This document shows positions 49,748 through 59,122 of a stretch of DNA of 64,000 nt, in pieces. The first letter of the stretch is position 1. The number at the start of each line of letters is the position of its first letter. The stretch lies in NCBI GenBank assembly GCA_030753675.1, contig JASMBU010000003.1, positions 62,001 to 126,000 on the forward strand. The letters run 5' to 3'. The notes below the pieces were generated by a model. The model saw only the letters and a list, made by a program, of their open reading frames with translations. It did no database searches and had not been told where the DNA came from. Source of the DNA: Methylococcales bacterium (GTDB taxonomy: Bacteria; Pseudomonadota; Gammaproteobacteria; Methylococcales; Methylomonadaceae). The position numbers were made by a program, and so were the translations under genes.

Positions 49748-50242
49748 TCAACTGACGTTTCTAGATAATTGTTTTTCTAAAAAAATAGCATTCCCTAAAG
49801 TCGGGTCAAGCTGATAACCGCTAAACCCAAACTTACCGTATACTTCACGGGCTATTTCATTCCCGTATAAAACTTCTAAGGTCAGTTTGCAACAGCCGCG
49901 TTCTATTGCTAATTCCTCGACACGTTTAATTAACTGCGTTGCTAAACCTTGCTGCCTGAAATCTGCGTGTACAACAAAATCATGAATATTCAATAACGGC
50001 TTGCATTGAAATGTTGAAAAACCCTCAAAGCAATTAATTAACCCTACGGGGGTTTCATCAAGATAAGCCAATACCGTTAATACATCTTGACGTTGAGCTA
50101 GTTTTTCAACCAAATGTTGCTTTGCATATTCAGATAACGTTTCGCCACCCCCCATAGGATCACATGCATAATGCTCTAATAATGCCATCACCGCTGAGGC
50201 ATGCTGAGCATTGTTAAAATCAACCGTGACTAGTTGCAACAT
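49748..50242 (-). CDS. GNAT family N-acetyltransferase
   Basis: The 164-residue protein shows the GNAT acetyl-CoA site HADFRQQGLATQLIKRVEEL and the downstream YGNEIAREVYGKFGFSGYQL. Its substrate is not evident. It begins 3 bp after the membrane protein gene, and that gene begins 2 bp after trpS, so the three form one transcript. Such enzymes may modify small molecules or proteins. Confidence 0.9.
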   Translation of the reverse strand: MLQLVTVDFNNAQHASAVMALLEHYACDPMGGGETLSEYAKQHLVEKLAQRQDVLTVLAYLDETPVGLINCFEGFSTFQCKPLLNIHDFVVHADFRQQGLATQLIKRVEELAIERGCCKLTLEVLYGNEIAREVYGKFGFSGYQLDPTLGNAIFLEKQLSRNVS

Positions 50243-50245
50243 AAC

Positions 50246-50965
50246 CTATGAATTATATCGACTAATATCAGCAAAAGAAACGTACAGGAACACACCAACA
50301 ACAAGATAAATAAGGGGTGTCAACAAGGGGAAAAGTCCCGTTCCAACAATAGCCAAGAAAAATGAAAAAGCCAATTGCTTTTGGCAAACACCATAAAAGG
50401 CTTGTGTCATCGCTTTTCCACGTTGCTTCGCTTGAACCCAATTAGAGCCCTGACAAACCATTAACGGATAACTAAACCAACTCACAAAAGACGTCAACAT
50501 TAGAACCAGAAAAATCAAAGTCACAATAGCCGCACGAAAAAGCCAGCCTAAATATTCACGCACCCCTTGATCCAAAATACTCTGATCAACTAATTGCCAA
50601 TCAAAGAAAAAAGACATTATTTTCTCAGGCTCACCGCTATAAACATTAAAAACAACCCTAAAAGCCAGCCAACACAAGGCAAGCATGACTGCCATAGAAA
50701 ATGCAACCGGTATATGTGACCGCATCATTTTTATAAATACCTTACAGGATTGATTTGACTGCTCTGGATCAACATAAGAGGCCATTGACACTGTCATCAA
50801 AAAACTAACTGTTGACAGTATAATTCCCAATGCTAACGATATACGCCCAACCGATAGCAACACAGTCATGACTAGGACGTAACTCAACCAAACCCCAGGT
50901 CGACACCATAACAATCGTAAACCGGCTTTAACCCAGTTCGAGAAAGTGACCTCTGATCGTTTCAC
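50246..50965 (-). CDS. Uncharacterised multi-pass membrane protein (BPSS1780-like)
   Basis: This 239-residue protein has about six membrane segments, starting after NWVKAGLRLLWCRPGVWLSY near residue 20. It resembles the hypothetical membrane family that includes BPSS1780, by the N-terminal GLRLL-RPGVWL pattern. This is a weak match. The start is GTG (50965). It lies between trpS and the GNAT, with 2- and 3-bp gaps. The function is unknown. Confidence 0.7.
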   Translation of the reverse strand: MKRSEVTFSNWVKAGLRLLWCRPGVWLSYVLVMTVLLSVGRISLALGIILSTVSFLMTVSMASYVDPEQSNQSCKVFIKMMRSHIPVAFSMAVMLALCWLAFRVVFNVYSGEPEKIMSFFFDWQLVDQSILDQGVREYLGWLFRAAIVTLIFLVLMLTSFVSWFSYPLMVCQGSNWVQAKQRGKAMTQAFYGVCQKQLAFSFFLAIVGTGLFPLLTPLIYLVVGVFLYVSFADISRYNS

Positions 50966-50967
50966 TA

Positions 50968-51984
50968 TTATAGCGATCTAATTTTCTGTATCCCTACTGA
51001 AGCTCGAATCTTCTGCATAAAAGGAACACTCACTTCCCGTGCTCTCACAGCCCCTTCAATCAACGCCTGCTCTATGACATCTGGCGATTGAATGAGCTCA
51101 TCATAATGTGCTCTGGCCGGCCCAATCTGATCATTAATATATTCAAATAAATGTTTTTTCATTTCACCCCAAGCAATCCCCTCCGCGTAGCGTACCCGCA
51201 TAGCATCAAGTTCAGCAGGTGTTGCAAAGGCTTGGTAAATACTAAATAAAGTGCAGTTGTCTGGATCTTTCGGCTCGCCTGGTTCTAAAGAATTAGTTTT
51301 AATTTTATTAATCATTTTACGAAATTTCTTTTCTGGGGCAAACAATGGAATCGTATTATTATAACTTTTACTCATCTTTCGACCGTCTAATCCAGAAAGT
51401 GTAGCCGCATTATTATCTACCACTGCTTCAGGTAAAACAAAATGCTCACCAAAAATGTGATTAAACCGACCGGCAATATCACGTGCCATTTCAATGTGTT
51501 GGATTTGGTCTTTGCCGACGGGAACTTTATGGGCATTGAACATTAAAATATCTGCAGCCATTAAAACGGGATAGCTAAAAAGCCCCATGGTTATCCCTTT
51601 ATCGGGATCGGCTCCCCCTTCCTGTTCATTTTCATCCACCGATGCTTTATAAGCATGCGCTCTGTTCATTAATCCTTTCGAAGTCACACATGTTAACATC
51701 CAAGTTAATTCAAGAATTTCTGGAACGTCTGATTGTCGGTAAAAGATTGCATTTGAAGTATCAAGACCCAGCGCCATCCAGGTGGCGGCAATTTCTAAAC
51801 TTGACTGCCTAACCCGCTCTGGCTCATGGCATTTAATTAGAGCATGATAATCAGCCAAAAAATAATAAGGGGTGACCTGAGCATCATTACTCGCAATAAT
51901 CGCAGGCCTAATAGCCCCCACATAATTGCCAAGATGCGGCGTCCCTGTTGTTGTAATACCGGTTAGAACGGTTTGTTTACTCAT
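50968..51984 (-). CDS. trpS: Tryptophanyl-tRNA synthetase
   Basis: TrpS charges tRNA-Trp. I use the ATG at 51984, which gives MSKQTVLTGITTTGTPHLGN; an earlier TTG would add 10 unconserved residues. The HIGH-like TPHLGNYVGA lies near residues 14-23 and the KMSKS loop is DGRKMSKSYNNTIPLF. The length of 338 residues is normal. It is the first gene of an operon with the membrane protein and the GNAT. A structured region lies upstream (52020-52110). Confidence 0.97.
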   Translation of the reverse strand: MSKQTVLTGITTTGTPHLGNYVGAIRPAIIASNDAQVTPYYFLADYHALIKCHEPERVRQSSLEIAATWMALGLDTSNAIFYRQSDVPEILELTWMLTCVTSKGLMNRAHAYKASVDENEQEGGADPDKGITMGLFSYPVLMAADILMFNAHKVPVGKDQIQHIEMARDIAGRFNHIFGEHFVLPEAVVDNNAATLSGLDGRKMSKSYNNTIPLFAPEKKFRKMINKIKTNSLEPGEPKDPDNCTLFSIYQAFATPAELDAMRVRYAEGIAWGEMKKHLFEYINDQIGPARAHYDELIQSPDVIEQALIEGAVRAREVSVPFMQKIRASVGIQKIRSL

Positions 51985-52019
51985 GGGCCTAAAATCCACT
52001 TTAGTACTAGCCAACGGCT

Positions 52020-52110
52020 AACTGTTTAAAAAATGACCCTGTCCATGACAGCGCCCGATGCAAAGGGCTAGTCCTGAAATCCATCAGCCACTAGCTCTAA
52101 TTAAACAGTT
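52020..52110 (+). ncRNA. Candidate structured RNA between trpS and the PilZ-like gene
   Basis: A 91-nt block is closed by a perfect 10-bp stem (AACTGTTTAA at 52020-52029 with TTAAACAGTT at 52101-52110). Inside are a small hairpin (CTGTC-CAT-GACAG, 52039-52051) and a long one (52065-52097) built of an outer 8-bp stem and an inner CTGA/TCAG pair around a 6-base loop. The outer stem has a G-U pair on the plus strand that would be a C-A mismatch on the minus strand, which hints at a plus-strand RNA. It has no T run and matches no class I know. Confidence 0.4.
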
Positions 52111-52261
52111 TAATATGCCACAGTCTAACTTGAATAGCTATATTTCAAGGTCACTCACCTTAGAATTAAGACCACCAAACGCAAAATATTTTTTTATAGT
52201 AAACTGATTAGTACCTAATCTACACTAGCGCCTCAAATTACAAAAACAAAGCAACTAAGCC

Positions 52262-52546
52262 ATGTCCTTACCTATTAATGAGCTCTCGACAACAATTCCT
52301 ATCAGTTATCGCTTCTTTGACAAAAATCAACAGTATCAGGGTATATGCACAACATTGACTGATAATAAGTTAATCTTTAACACCGACTCAAGCATCAAGA
52401 CAGGATGGGCATTAGAAGTCACCTTATCTCCACAACAATTATCTGGCGTTTCTTTTACCGCACTGATTGAAGTAGAATCGAGCACACGCATTGATCACCA
52501 ACACTTTGAAATTAGTGCTATTATCAGCACCATTAAAGCGCATTAA
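52262..52546 (+). CDS. PilZ-like domain protein
   Basis: The 94-residue protein is mostly beta strands: a first stretch IPISYRFFDKNQQYQGICTT, then GWALEVTLSPQQLSGVSFTA and the closing IEVESSTRIDHQHFEISAII. This resembles a small PilZ fold, but the RxxxR and (D/N)xSxxG motifs for cyclic di-GMP are missing, so it may not bind it. It lies 44 bp before the QueD-like gene on the same strand. Its role is unknown. Confidence 0.65.
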   Translation: MSLPINELSTTIPISYRFFDKNQQYQGICTTLTDNKLIFNTDSSIKTGWALEVTLSPQQLSGVSFTALIEVESSTRIDHQHFEISAIISTIKAH

Positions 52547-52590
52547 AGACCGCCATTACAGACTCGCTCAATCTGTCAATAAACTGAATT

Positions 52591-52995
52591 ATGTACTCAA
52601 TCACCAAAGAAATTTATTTTTGCTACGGTCACCGACTAATGAACCATGCCGGTAAATGCCAACATCTCCATGGCCACAGCGTAAAGGCCGCTATTACCGT
52701 TGCCGCAGATGAACTTAATAATCACGGAATGGTTTGTGATTTTTCAGACATCAAAGCCAGTGCCAGTGCCTACATAGAAGAGCAATTAGACCATAATTTT
52801 TTAGTCTATCAAGGTGACCCTATCATCCCATGGCTTACACAAAATAACGAACGATTCATGGCTTTAAACGAACACCCAACCGCTGAAGTTCTTGCCAAAA
52901 TGATTTTTTTTCACATGAAAGAACAGGGCTTTAAAATTGAGCACGTTGTACTCTGGGAAACGGCGAGTTCATCTGCTTGCTACCGTGAATCCTAA
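52591..52995 (+). CDS. queD: 6-carboxytetrahydropterin synthase QueD-like
   Basis: QueD makes 6-carboxytetrahydropterin on the queuosine path; relatives make pyruvoyltetrahydropterin. The 134 residues show the zinc ligands in YGHRLMNH and HLHGHS (His residues near 13, 28 and 30), LDHNFLV and the Glu of NPTAEVLAK. The usual catalytic Cys is represented by the Cys of GKCQHLHGH. Two genes after it is recQ. No queC or queE is adjacent, so the QueD assignment rests on similarity. Confidence 0.88.
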   Translation: MYSITKEIYFCYGHRLMNHAGKCQHLHGHSVKAAITVAADELNNHGMVCDFSDIKASASAYIEEQLDHNFLVYQGDPIIPWLTQNNERFMALNEHPTAEVLAKMIFFHMKEQGFKIEHVVLWETASSSACYRES

Positions 52996-52997
52996 CA

Positions 52998-53447
52998 ATG
53001 TCAAAACTACAGCTTGTCAATAAATCGTTTTGCCTAGAAAAAATATGCGAATCTAATTATCAAAAACTCTTCACCCTGATACCGCAGATCACCCAAATCA
53101 AAGAATCCGCTATAGGTGCCGCTAACGCCCCCTTAGCTTTACATTTATCAGTCATTGATCGCGCGCCATACACCTTAACACTAGAACTCAGCCACTGTTT
53201 TGAGCAACATAAAACACACGCTTTTGAACCCGCCGTCAACATCAAAGTTTACTTAGATGCCCAAATGGTCGAAGTCATTCGTCACCACGAACGGCCTCAT
53301 GTCTTTCAAACCATCAAGAGCGCCCGGCACTCCATTGCTATTAGGGACTACAAGTGGTCTTTAAATTATTTCTTGGGTCAGTGGCTCGATCATTGCTTAA
53401 AAAATAACTATCATTTCAACAACACCGAACAACCTGCCAATATATAA
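52998..53447 (+). CDS. DUF1249 family protein
   Basis: The 149-residue protein shows the family pattern: YQKLFTLIPQI near residue 20, LHLSVIDRAPYTLTLELSH in the middle, VKVYLDAQMVEVI-like IKVYLDAQMVEVIRHHERPH, and the ending KWSLNYFLGQWLDHCL. It is found widely in gammaproteobacteria near parE or nudF and has no known function. It lies 2 bp after queD and ends convergently with recQ. Confidence 0.92.
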   Translation: MSKLQLVNKSFCLEKICESNYQKLFTLIPQITQIKESAIGAANAPLALHLSVIDRAPYTLTLELSHCFEQHKTHAFEPAVNIKVYLDAQMVEVIRHHERPHVFQTIKSARHSIAIRDYKWSLNYFLGQWLDHCLKNNYHFNNTEQPANI

Positions 53448-53448
53448 A

Positions 53449-55608
53449 TCAATCCACCAATGCTCTTTGTAAAGCGGCCTTAACACAACGAATTACACCG
53501 TAACTGTAAGCCCCATCTAATGCATCATAAACTCCACGCAATGTCTGATTATGTTCATTAGAGGACTCTAAAATAGCGTGTTCAATCACCATGACTTCTT
53601 GTTCTGAAACAGGTACAACTTCGATTAATTTAACCACCCCTGAAATTACCCCTTCAGCTAAATGTGCGTAAACCGTATCCAAAGTAATCTCTCTTCTTTG
53701 TGAAATTGCCTCAACAGTCAGACCTGCCGTAAAAAAATCCAATGTTGTAACAACTGTTTCGGTCATCCGTTTATCATCCGGCGACTTAACAAAACGCTCA
53801 ATAACAGCTAGGAATTGATCGCCGTAGAGCGCCAACTTACGATCCCCAACCCCTGATAACGCCTTAAATTGCTCATTACTTCTGGGCAACCGGTCTTTCA
53901 TCTGAACCAATGTTGCATCATGAAAAATTTGATATGGTGGGACTTTCTGCGATTCTGCGATCTCCCAACGTTTGGCCCGCAGAGCCTCCCAGAGTCGTTT
54001 CTCACGACGCCCCACGCTTCCTGAACGAAAAGTATTACCCACGTAAGCTTGTGGAACCCGCTGTTCTTTTCGTAGAACCAACGTAAGCTCACCGCGTAAA
54101 ACAGGTCGACATCGTTCGGTTAATTGATAACTCCCATGCCCTTCTAAATCAACCGTTATTAAGCCTCTAGCCAAAAGTTGCCGATAAATTGATCGCCATT
54201 GGCTTCGCGTTCTATCCACGCCTAACCCATACACAGATAACTTATTATGGCCAAAACGAGTAATCCTCTCGGTTACTTTACCTTGAAGCACATCGACCAA
54301 ATACTCTACGCCAAAACGTTGTCCGGTACGATAAACACAAGAGAGTGCTTGTTGCCCTGCAATAGTACCATCCCATGTTGCTACTGGCTCTAAACAGGTA
54401 TCACAATTATTACACCCCTGATGCTCAATCGGCTCACCAAAATATTCCAATAAAACCTTACGCCGGCATTCTATTTGCTCACATAAGGCCAACATTGCAT
54501 CGAGTTTATGTCGCTCAACTTGTTTTTGAACATCACCCAACGTGAGTGACTGACTCACCATCTGGCGTAAGGTCACCACATCTTGCAACCCATAGACCAT
54601 CCAGGCATTCGCTGGTAAACCATCTCTCCCTGCCCGACCGGTTTCCTGATAATAAGATTCAATACTCTTAGGTAGGTCAAGATGCGCTACAAATCTTACA
54701 TTGGGTTTATCAATGCCCATACCAAAAGCAATAGTCGCCACCATGATCACCCCTTCTTCCCGCAAAAACCGCAATTGATTGTTTTGTCTTTCTTCAGGCA
54801 ACATTCCTGCGTGATATGGTAGGGCAGCAATCCCTTGACTGGTTAAGCGACTCGCTGTTCGCTCCACTTTTTTTCTGGATAAACAATAGATAATGCCAGA
54901 ATCTCCACGATGCTCTTGTTGAATAAAAGCCGATAATTGATCATGGGGCTTTTGTTTTTGCAAAATTCGATAGCGAATATTAGGACGATCAAATCCCGCC
55001 TTAAAAACCTGCTCGCTACCAATCGATAACCGGTCAATAATCTCCTGTTGGGTTCGAGGATCAGCTGTTGCCGTCAAGGCCATAATTGGCACCTGTGGAA
55101 AATACTCTGCCAACATCGATAACTGCAAATAACTTTCTCGGAAATCATGCCCCCACTGCGACACACAATGCGCTTCATCAACAGCAAACAAGGTTACCTT
55201 AATGGTTTTGAGAATTGTCAAAAGCCCGGCTGACAGTAACCGTTCAGGGGTAATGTAAAGTAATTGTAATTCATTGCGCTGTAGCGATGCTTCTATCGAC
55301 TGCGACACTACCGCTGTCTGGGTAGAATTTAACGTTTCCGCCTTAACACCAGCCTGGTGTAGTGCAGTGACCTGATCTTGCATTAATGCGATTAACGGCG
55401 ATACAACCACACCGACCCCGCCATCAACCAAGGGAGGAATTTGATAACACAACGACTTCCCACCACCGGTGGGCATTAGCACGAGGGAATTTTTCCCCTT
55501 CAATGTGTGAGCGATAATGGCTTCTTGATGCCCTCGAAAACTGTCGTAGCCAAAAACAGTCTCAAGAACTAATCGTGCCTTTTCAAGATGATTATTATTT
55601 TCGGTCAC
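53449..55608 (-). CDS. recQ: ATP-dependent DNA helicase RecQ
   Basis: RecQ unwinds DNA 3' to 5' in recombination and repair. The 719 residues hold Walker A ([16 protein letters not shown]), the DEAH box with the aromatic loop ([17 protein letters not shown]), the zinc-binding region [12 protein letters not shown]...CNNCDTCL, the winged helix (RQC) and an HRDC domain near 530-600, followed by a further C-terminal helix-rich end. The start is GTG at 55608. It is convergent with the DUF1249 gene (1-bp gap) and divergent from gshA. Confidence 0.97.
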   Translation of the reverse strand: MTENNNHLEKARLVLETVFGYDSFRGHQEAIIAHTLKGKNSLVLMPTGGGKSLCYQIPPLVDGGVGVVVSPLIALMQDQVTALHQAGVKAETLNSTQTAVVSQSIEASLQRNELQLLYITPERLLSAGLLTILKTIKVTLFAVDEAHCVSQWGHDFRESYLQLSMLAEYFPQVPIMALTATADPRTQQEIIDRLSIGSEQVFKAGFDRPNIRYRILQKQKPHDQLSAFIQQEHRGDSGIIYCLSRKKVERTASRLTSQGIAALPYHAGMLPEERQNNQLRFLREEGVIMVATIAFGMGIDKPNVRFVAHLDLPKSIESYYQETGRAGRDGLPANAWMVYGLQDVVTLRQMVSQSLTLGDVQKQVERHKLDAMLALCEQIECRRKVLLEYFGEPIEHQGCNNCDTCLEPVATWDGTIAGQQALSCVYRTGQRFGVEYLVDVLQGKVTERITRFGHNKLSVYGLGVDRTRSQWRSIYRQLLARGLITVDLEGHGSYQLTERCRPVLRGELTLVLRKEQRVPQAYVGNTFRSGSVGRREKRLWEALRAKRWEIAESQKVPPYQIFHDATLVQMKDRLPRSNEQFKALSGVGDRKLALYGDQFLAVIERFVKSPDDKRMTETVVTTLDFFTAGLTVEAISQRREITLDTVYAHLAEGVISGVVKLIEVVPVSEQEVMVIEHAILESSNEHNQTLRGVYDALDGAYSYGVIRCVKAALQRALVD

Positions 55609-55714
55609 ATCAAGGTTTTTTTTAATTTGTATTTCAATCTATAATAGGAAATCATTATAACTGTATTGCAACACATACAGACATCCACGACTATTTTTAC
55701 AAGGATCTTGTATT

Positions 55715-57292
55715 TTGGATAATCTAACGCCAAAGCGTTTCAGCCAATTAATCGACTCCGGCCAAGAAAAACTCATTATAGGCGGACTAAAAGGTATTGA
55801 AAAAGAAAACCTAAGATTATCCCAAACAGGTTTTATCGCTCAAACACCACACCCCAAGGCCTTTGGAGCAGCCCTAACGCACACCAGTATTACCACCGAT
55901 TATTCTGAAGCCTTGATGGAACTCATAACACCGCCTTCTGCGCAAATCACTGATTCGTTAAATTATCTGAATAAGATTCATCAATTTGTCTATGACCATC
56001 TTCCTAATGAATTTCTACTTGCCGCAAGCATGCCCTGCGGTATTGATGGTGACAAAAGTATTCCTATTGCCCAATATGGCACATCCAATATTGGTCAAAT
56101 GAAACATATCTATCGCCAAGGCCTTGGCCATCGTTATGGACGCACGATGCAGGCTATAGCCGGCATCCATTTCAATTATTCTATCCCCGAACAACTGTGG
56201 CCAACATTACAGGCCTTAAATAAGAATTCACAACCCGCACTAGACTTCATTGCCGATCAATACTTTAATCTTATTAGAAACTTCTTAAATCAAGGCTGGT
56301 TACTACTTTATTTATTCGGCGCCTCACCCGCCATTTGCAAGAATTTCTTTAAAGATCGCCCTTTGACCCATAATACTTTTGAGTCTTTTGACAACCATAC
56401 CTTTTATCTGCCGTATGCAACGTCACTTAGAATGAGTGATATCGGCTATAAGAGTGACAACCAAGCCGACCTGGAAATTGATTACAATAGCTTAATCGGC
56501 TACGTCAATAGTCTCACTGCAGCGATTGAAACACCTTATGCAGATTATAAAAAAATTGGCCTTAAAAACAACGGTGAATATAAACAACTCAACACCAATA
56601 TATTGCAAATAGAGAATGAATTTTATAACACGATACGTCCTAAGCAGATTAGTGCTTCTGGTGAAAAACCTACCTTGGCATTACAACGCCGAGGCATTCA
56701 ATACGTGGAAATCCGTTCGCTTGATCTTGATATTTACCACCCGAGCGGAATCGATACCCATACCGCTCACTTTTTAGAAGCTTTTCTACTGACTTGCTTA
56801 TTTCAAGAAAGCCCCAAAAGCACCCCAAAACAACAACAGATTAATAATCAGAACTTATCAACTGTTGCCCATAAAGGTCGCCGTCCTGACTTATTACTCA
56901 ATCATAATGGCAAAAAAACAACCCTCACAGAATGGGCGACTAACATCCTAGAAAGCATGACTCCAATCTGCCAAACCTTGGACCAAGGTCAAATCGGCAA
57001 TCCGTATCAAAATGCCTTAACACAACAAATCAACTGCACCACTCAACCTGAGCAGACCCCTTCGGCTAAAATAATAGCGGATATGCAAAAAAACCAACAA
57101 CCTTTTGCTCGATTTGCCATTGAACAATCACGCCTACACGAACAGCATTACCGTCAACAACAACTCAACACAGAAGAAACTGACACATTCACTAAAATGT
57201 CAACCTTATCAAAAAAACGCTTAGCCGAAATTGAAGCAAGTGATCATATAAGTTTTGATGATTTTCTGGCACAATATTTCCAACAACACTAA
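55715..57292 (+). CDS. gshA: Glutamate-cysteine ligase
   Basis: GshA joins glutamate and cysteine, the first step of glutathione synthesis. The 525 residues are of the gammaproteobacterial GshA type. The start region GGLKGIEKENLRLS holds the ATP-grasp-like Glu residues, followed by TDYSEALMELITPP, SMPCGIDGDKSIPIAQYGTS and the QYVEIRSLDLDIYHPSGID block. The start is TTG at 55715, after an AAGGA site. It fits the ggt and GST genes in the window. The cysH gene begins 20 bp after its end. Confidence 0.95.
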   Translation: MDNLTPKRFSQLIDSGQEKLIIGGLKGIEKENLRLSQTGFIAQTPHPKAFGAALTHTSITTDYSEALMELITPPSAQITDSLNYLNKIHQFVYDHLPNEFLLAASMPCGIDGDKSIPIAQYGTSNIGQMKHIYRQGLGHRYGRTMQAIAGIHFNYSIPEQLWPTLQALNKNSQPALDFIADQYFNLIRNFLNQGWLLLYLFGASPAICKNFFKDRPLTHNTFESFDNHTFYLPYATSLRMSDIGYKSDNQADLEIDYNSLIGYVNSLTAAIETPYADYKKIGLKNNGEYKQLNTNILQIENEFYNTIRPKQISASGEKPTLALQRRGIQYVEIRSLDLDIYHPSGIDTHTAHFLEAFLLTCLFQESPKSTPKQQQINNQNLSTVAHKGRRPDLLLNHNGKKTTLTEWATNILESMTPICQTLDQGQIGNPYQNALTQQINCTTQPEQTPSAKIIADMQKNQQPFARFAIEQSRLHEQHYRQQQLNTEETDTFTKMSTLSKKRLAEIEASDHISFDDFLAQYFQQH

Positions 57293-57311
57293 TGGATTAA
57301 ATACCATCATC

Positions 57312-58034
57312 ATGATTGACACTTCACTCAACACTGCACAATTACAAATAGAACTGGCTGATAAATCACCTCGCGCTATTCTTAAGCATGCATTGGAACA
57401 ATTTGATCACATCGCCTTGTCATTCAGTGGCGCTGAAGATGTCATCCTCATTGATATGGCACTGAATATTAAAAAAGATATTCAAGTATTTTCACTGGAT
57501 ACTGGACGCCTACACCCTGAAACCTATCAATTTATTGAGCAAGTTCGCAACCATTACCAACTCAATATTGAATTATTAACGCCAGACTTTAAGACACTAG
57601 ACCATTTTGTACAGCAAAAAGGCCTGTTTAGTTTTTTTAAAGACGGCCACCAAGAATGTTGTGGTATCAGAAAAGTCCAACCCTTACAAAGAAAACTGCT
57701 TAACCTTGATGCTTGGATAACGGGGCAACGCATGGATCAAAGTTTAGATACACGGCAAAACTTACCGGCTATACAAGAAGACGAAGTCTTCTCAACTCAA
57801 AATCATAACCTTATAAAATTCAATCCATTGGCCAAATGGAGCTCACAACAAGTTTGGGATTATATCGAAGCCTATCAGGTCCCATTCAACACACTCCATA
57901 GCAAAGGTTTTGTCAGTATTGGTTGTGAACCCTGCACGCGTAGCATTACCCCTAATCAACACGAACGCATTGGTCGTTGGTGGTGGGAAACAGATCAAAA
58001 AGAATGCGGCCTTCATGCTGGAAACCTTAAATAA
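57312..58034 (+). CDS. cysH: Phosphoadenylyl/adenylyl-sulfate reductase, iron-sulfur type
   Basis: The enzyme reduces APS or PAPS to sulfite in sulfate assimilation. I start it at the ATG giving MIDTSLNTAQLQIELADKSP (57312); an in-frame ATG within gshA would add 19 odd residues. Two cysteine pairs, ECCGIRKV near residue 115 and GCEPCTRSI near 205, are the [4Fe-4S] ligands of APS reductases. Plain PAPS reductases lack them. The final ECGLHAG carries the catalytic Cys. The 241-residue length fits. It shares the strand and operon with gshA, linking sulfide supply to glutathione. Confidence 0.93.
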   Translation: MIDTSLNTAQLQIELADKSPRAILKHALEQFDHIALSFSGAEDVILIDMALNIKKDIQVFSLDTGRLHPETYQFIEQVRNHYQLNIELLTPDFKTLDHFVQQKGLFSFFKDGHQECCGIRKVQPLQRKLLNLDAWITGQRMDQSLDTRQNLPAIQEDEVFSTQNHNLIKFNPLAKWSSQQVWDYIEAYQVPFNTLHSKGFVSIGCEPCTRSITPNQHERIGRWWWETDQKECGLHAGNLK

Positions 58035-58078
58035 AAAAATTAACTTCACTCACCAAACCTAGCCCTCAAAGAAATATC

Positions 58079-58453
58079 ATGCCTGATAAAAACCTAACCC
58101 TTCACCACGTTAGCCTATTGGTTCAAGATACCGAAACTTCCGCTACCTTCTACCAACGAATGCTAAATCTAGAGCGCATTACTCGCCCTGACTTTGAGTA
58201 CCCAGGCGCTTGGTTTCAGATCGGCAACCAACAACTACACCTTATTGAACTCAGCAACCCAGACCCAATTACTGATCGGCCTAAACACGGCGGTCATGAT
58301 CGCCACGTTGCATTCACAGTGAGTAATATTGATCTCATCGTAGAAAAACTTGATGAAAATAATGTTGGCTATAGCGTAAGCCGTTCAGGACGGCGTGCAC
58401 TATTCTTCCGTGACCTTGATGCTAATGCGATTGAAGTTTTTGAACAACCCTAA
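58079..58453 (+). CDS. Glyoxalase/bleomycin-resistance (VOC) family protein
   Basis: The 124-residue protein has the VOC fold with two beta-alpha-beta-beta-beta units. The metal ligands are plausible at LTLHHVSLLV (His) and QLHLIEL, HDRHVAFTV, and a final Glu in DANAIEVFE. It resembles the small VOC proteins annotated as fosfomycin-resistance or dioxygenase-like, and the substrate cannot be told. It lies 45 bp after cysH. A hairpin follows its stop. Confidence 0.88.
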   Translation: MPDKNLTLHHVSLLVQDTETSATFYQRMLNLERITRPDFEYPGAWFQIGNQQLHLIELSNPDPITDRPKHGGHDRHVAFTVSNIDLIVEKLDENNVGYSVSRSGRRALFFRDLDANAIEVFEQP

Positions 58454-58467
58454 AATTAAATAATACC

Positions 58468-58498
58468 GAAAGTTGTGGCCATTCTAGCCACAACTTTC
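58468..58498. terminator. Bidirectional terminator between the VOC gene and bcp
   Basis: A perfect 12-bp stem GAAAGTTGTGGC / GCCACAACTTTC with a 7-base loop lies 15 bp after the VOC stop and 18 bp before the end of the convergent bcp gene. The A-rich side and T-rich side can serve both strands. Confidence 0.75.
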
Positions 58499-58516
58499 TC
58501 TTAAACAACAATTACC

Positions 58517-58993
58517 TTAAGGCCGATAATGCAATTGCTGCACTCGCTCTAGAATCGCTTCGGCATGACCTTCATGATTCACCCCATAGTAAGCTTCAAC
58601 CAGTTCACCGGCTTTATTAATAATAAAGGTTGACCGAAGGATTGCCATTGACGTCACACCCGCTCTTACTTTTTCTCGCCAGACATCATAATCCGCACAC
58701 AACTTACCACTAACATCAGACAATAAGGCAATATTTAACTTAAATTTATTAATAAAATCCTGATGGCTTTCGCAGCTATCTTTACTGGCTCCTAATACAA
58801 CCGCATCAAAACCAGAGAATTCATCTGCCAAACGAGTAAAATCATTCGCCTCAATCGTACATCCCGGCGTATCATCTTTAGGATAAAAATATAACACCAC
58901 ATTACGTTTACCTTGATAATCATCAAGACTAATACTTTTACCGGCTTCATTCTCGACAGAAAATGCCGGTGCTTTTTGACCCTTTACTAACAT
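58517..58993 (-). CDS. bcp: Thioredoxin-dependent peroxiredoxin, Bcp/PrxQ family
   Basis: Bcp reduces peroxides in the cytoplasm. The 158 residues show LYFYPKDDTPGCTIEANDFT with the peroxidatic Cys, and VLGASKDSCESHQDFINKF. The second Cys five residues after the peroxidatic one, the resolving Cys of E. coli Bcp, is replaced by Asn (CTIEAND). The protein could act as a 1-Cys peroxiredoxin or use another Cys, for example that of KDSCES. It stands alone, convergent with the VOC gene. Confidence 0.94.
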   Translation of the reverse strand: MLVKGQKAPAFSVENEAGKSISLDDYQGKRNVVLYFYPKDDTPGCTIEANDFTRLADEFSGFDAVVLGASKDSCESHQDFINKFKLNIALLSDVSGKLCADYDVWREKVRAGVTSMAILRSTFIINKAGELVEAYYGVNHEGHAEAILERVQQLHYRP

Positions 58994-59122
58994 ACCCCCC
59001 CTTTTTTGTTTTTTAAACCAACCTTTTGCAACGGTTATAGCCTCAAACCGTCACACTTCTTTTCCTTGACTCAAAACATGCCGCACCCAAATAGCACCCT
59101 ATTAATCACCTCCGAAAACTTT

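Noticed and set aside
52020-52110. Possible tRNA or tRNA-like gene in the trpS upstream region
   Set aside because: The closing stem has 10 bp, there is no T-loop GTTCGA-type sequence and no fitting anticodon arm.
55640-55645. TATAAT in the recQ-gshA gap
   Set aside because: There is no -35-like hexamer at the right distance on the plus strand and the region is A/T-rich, so chance is likely.
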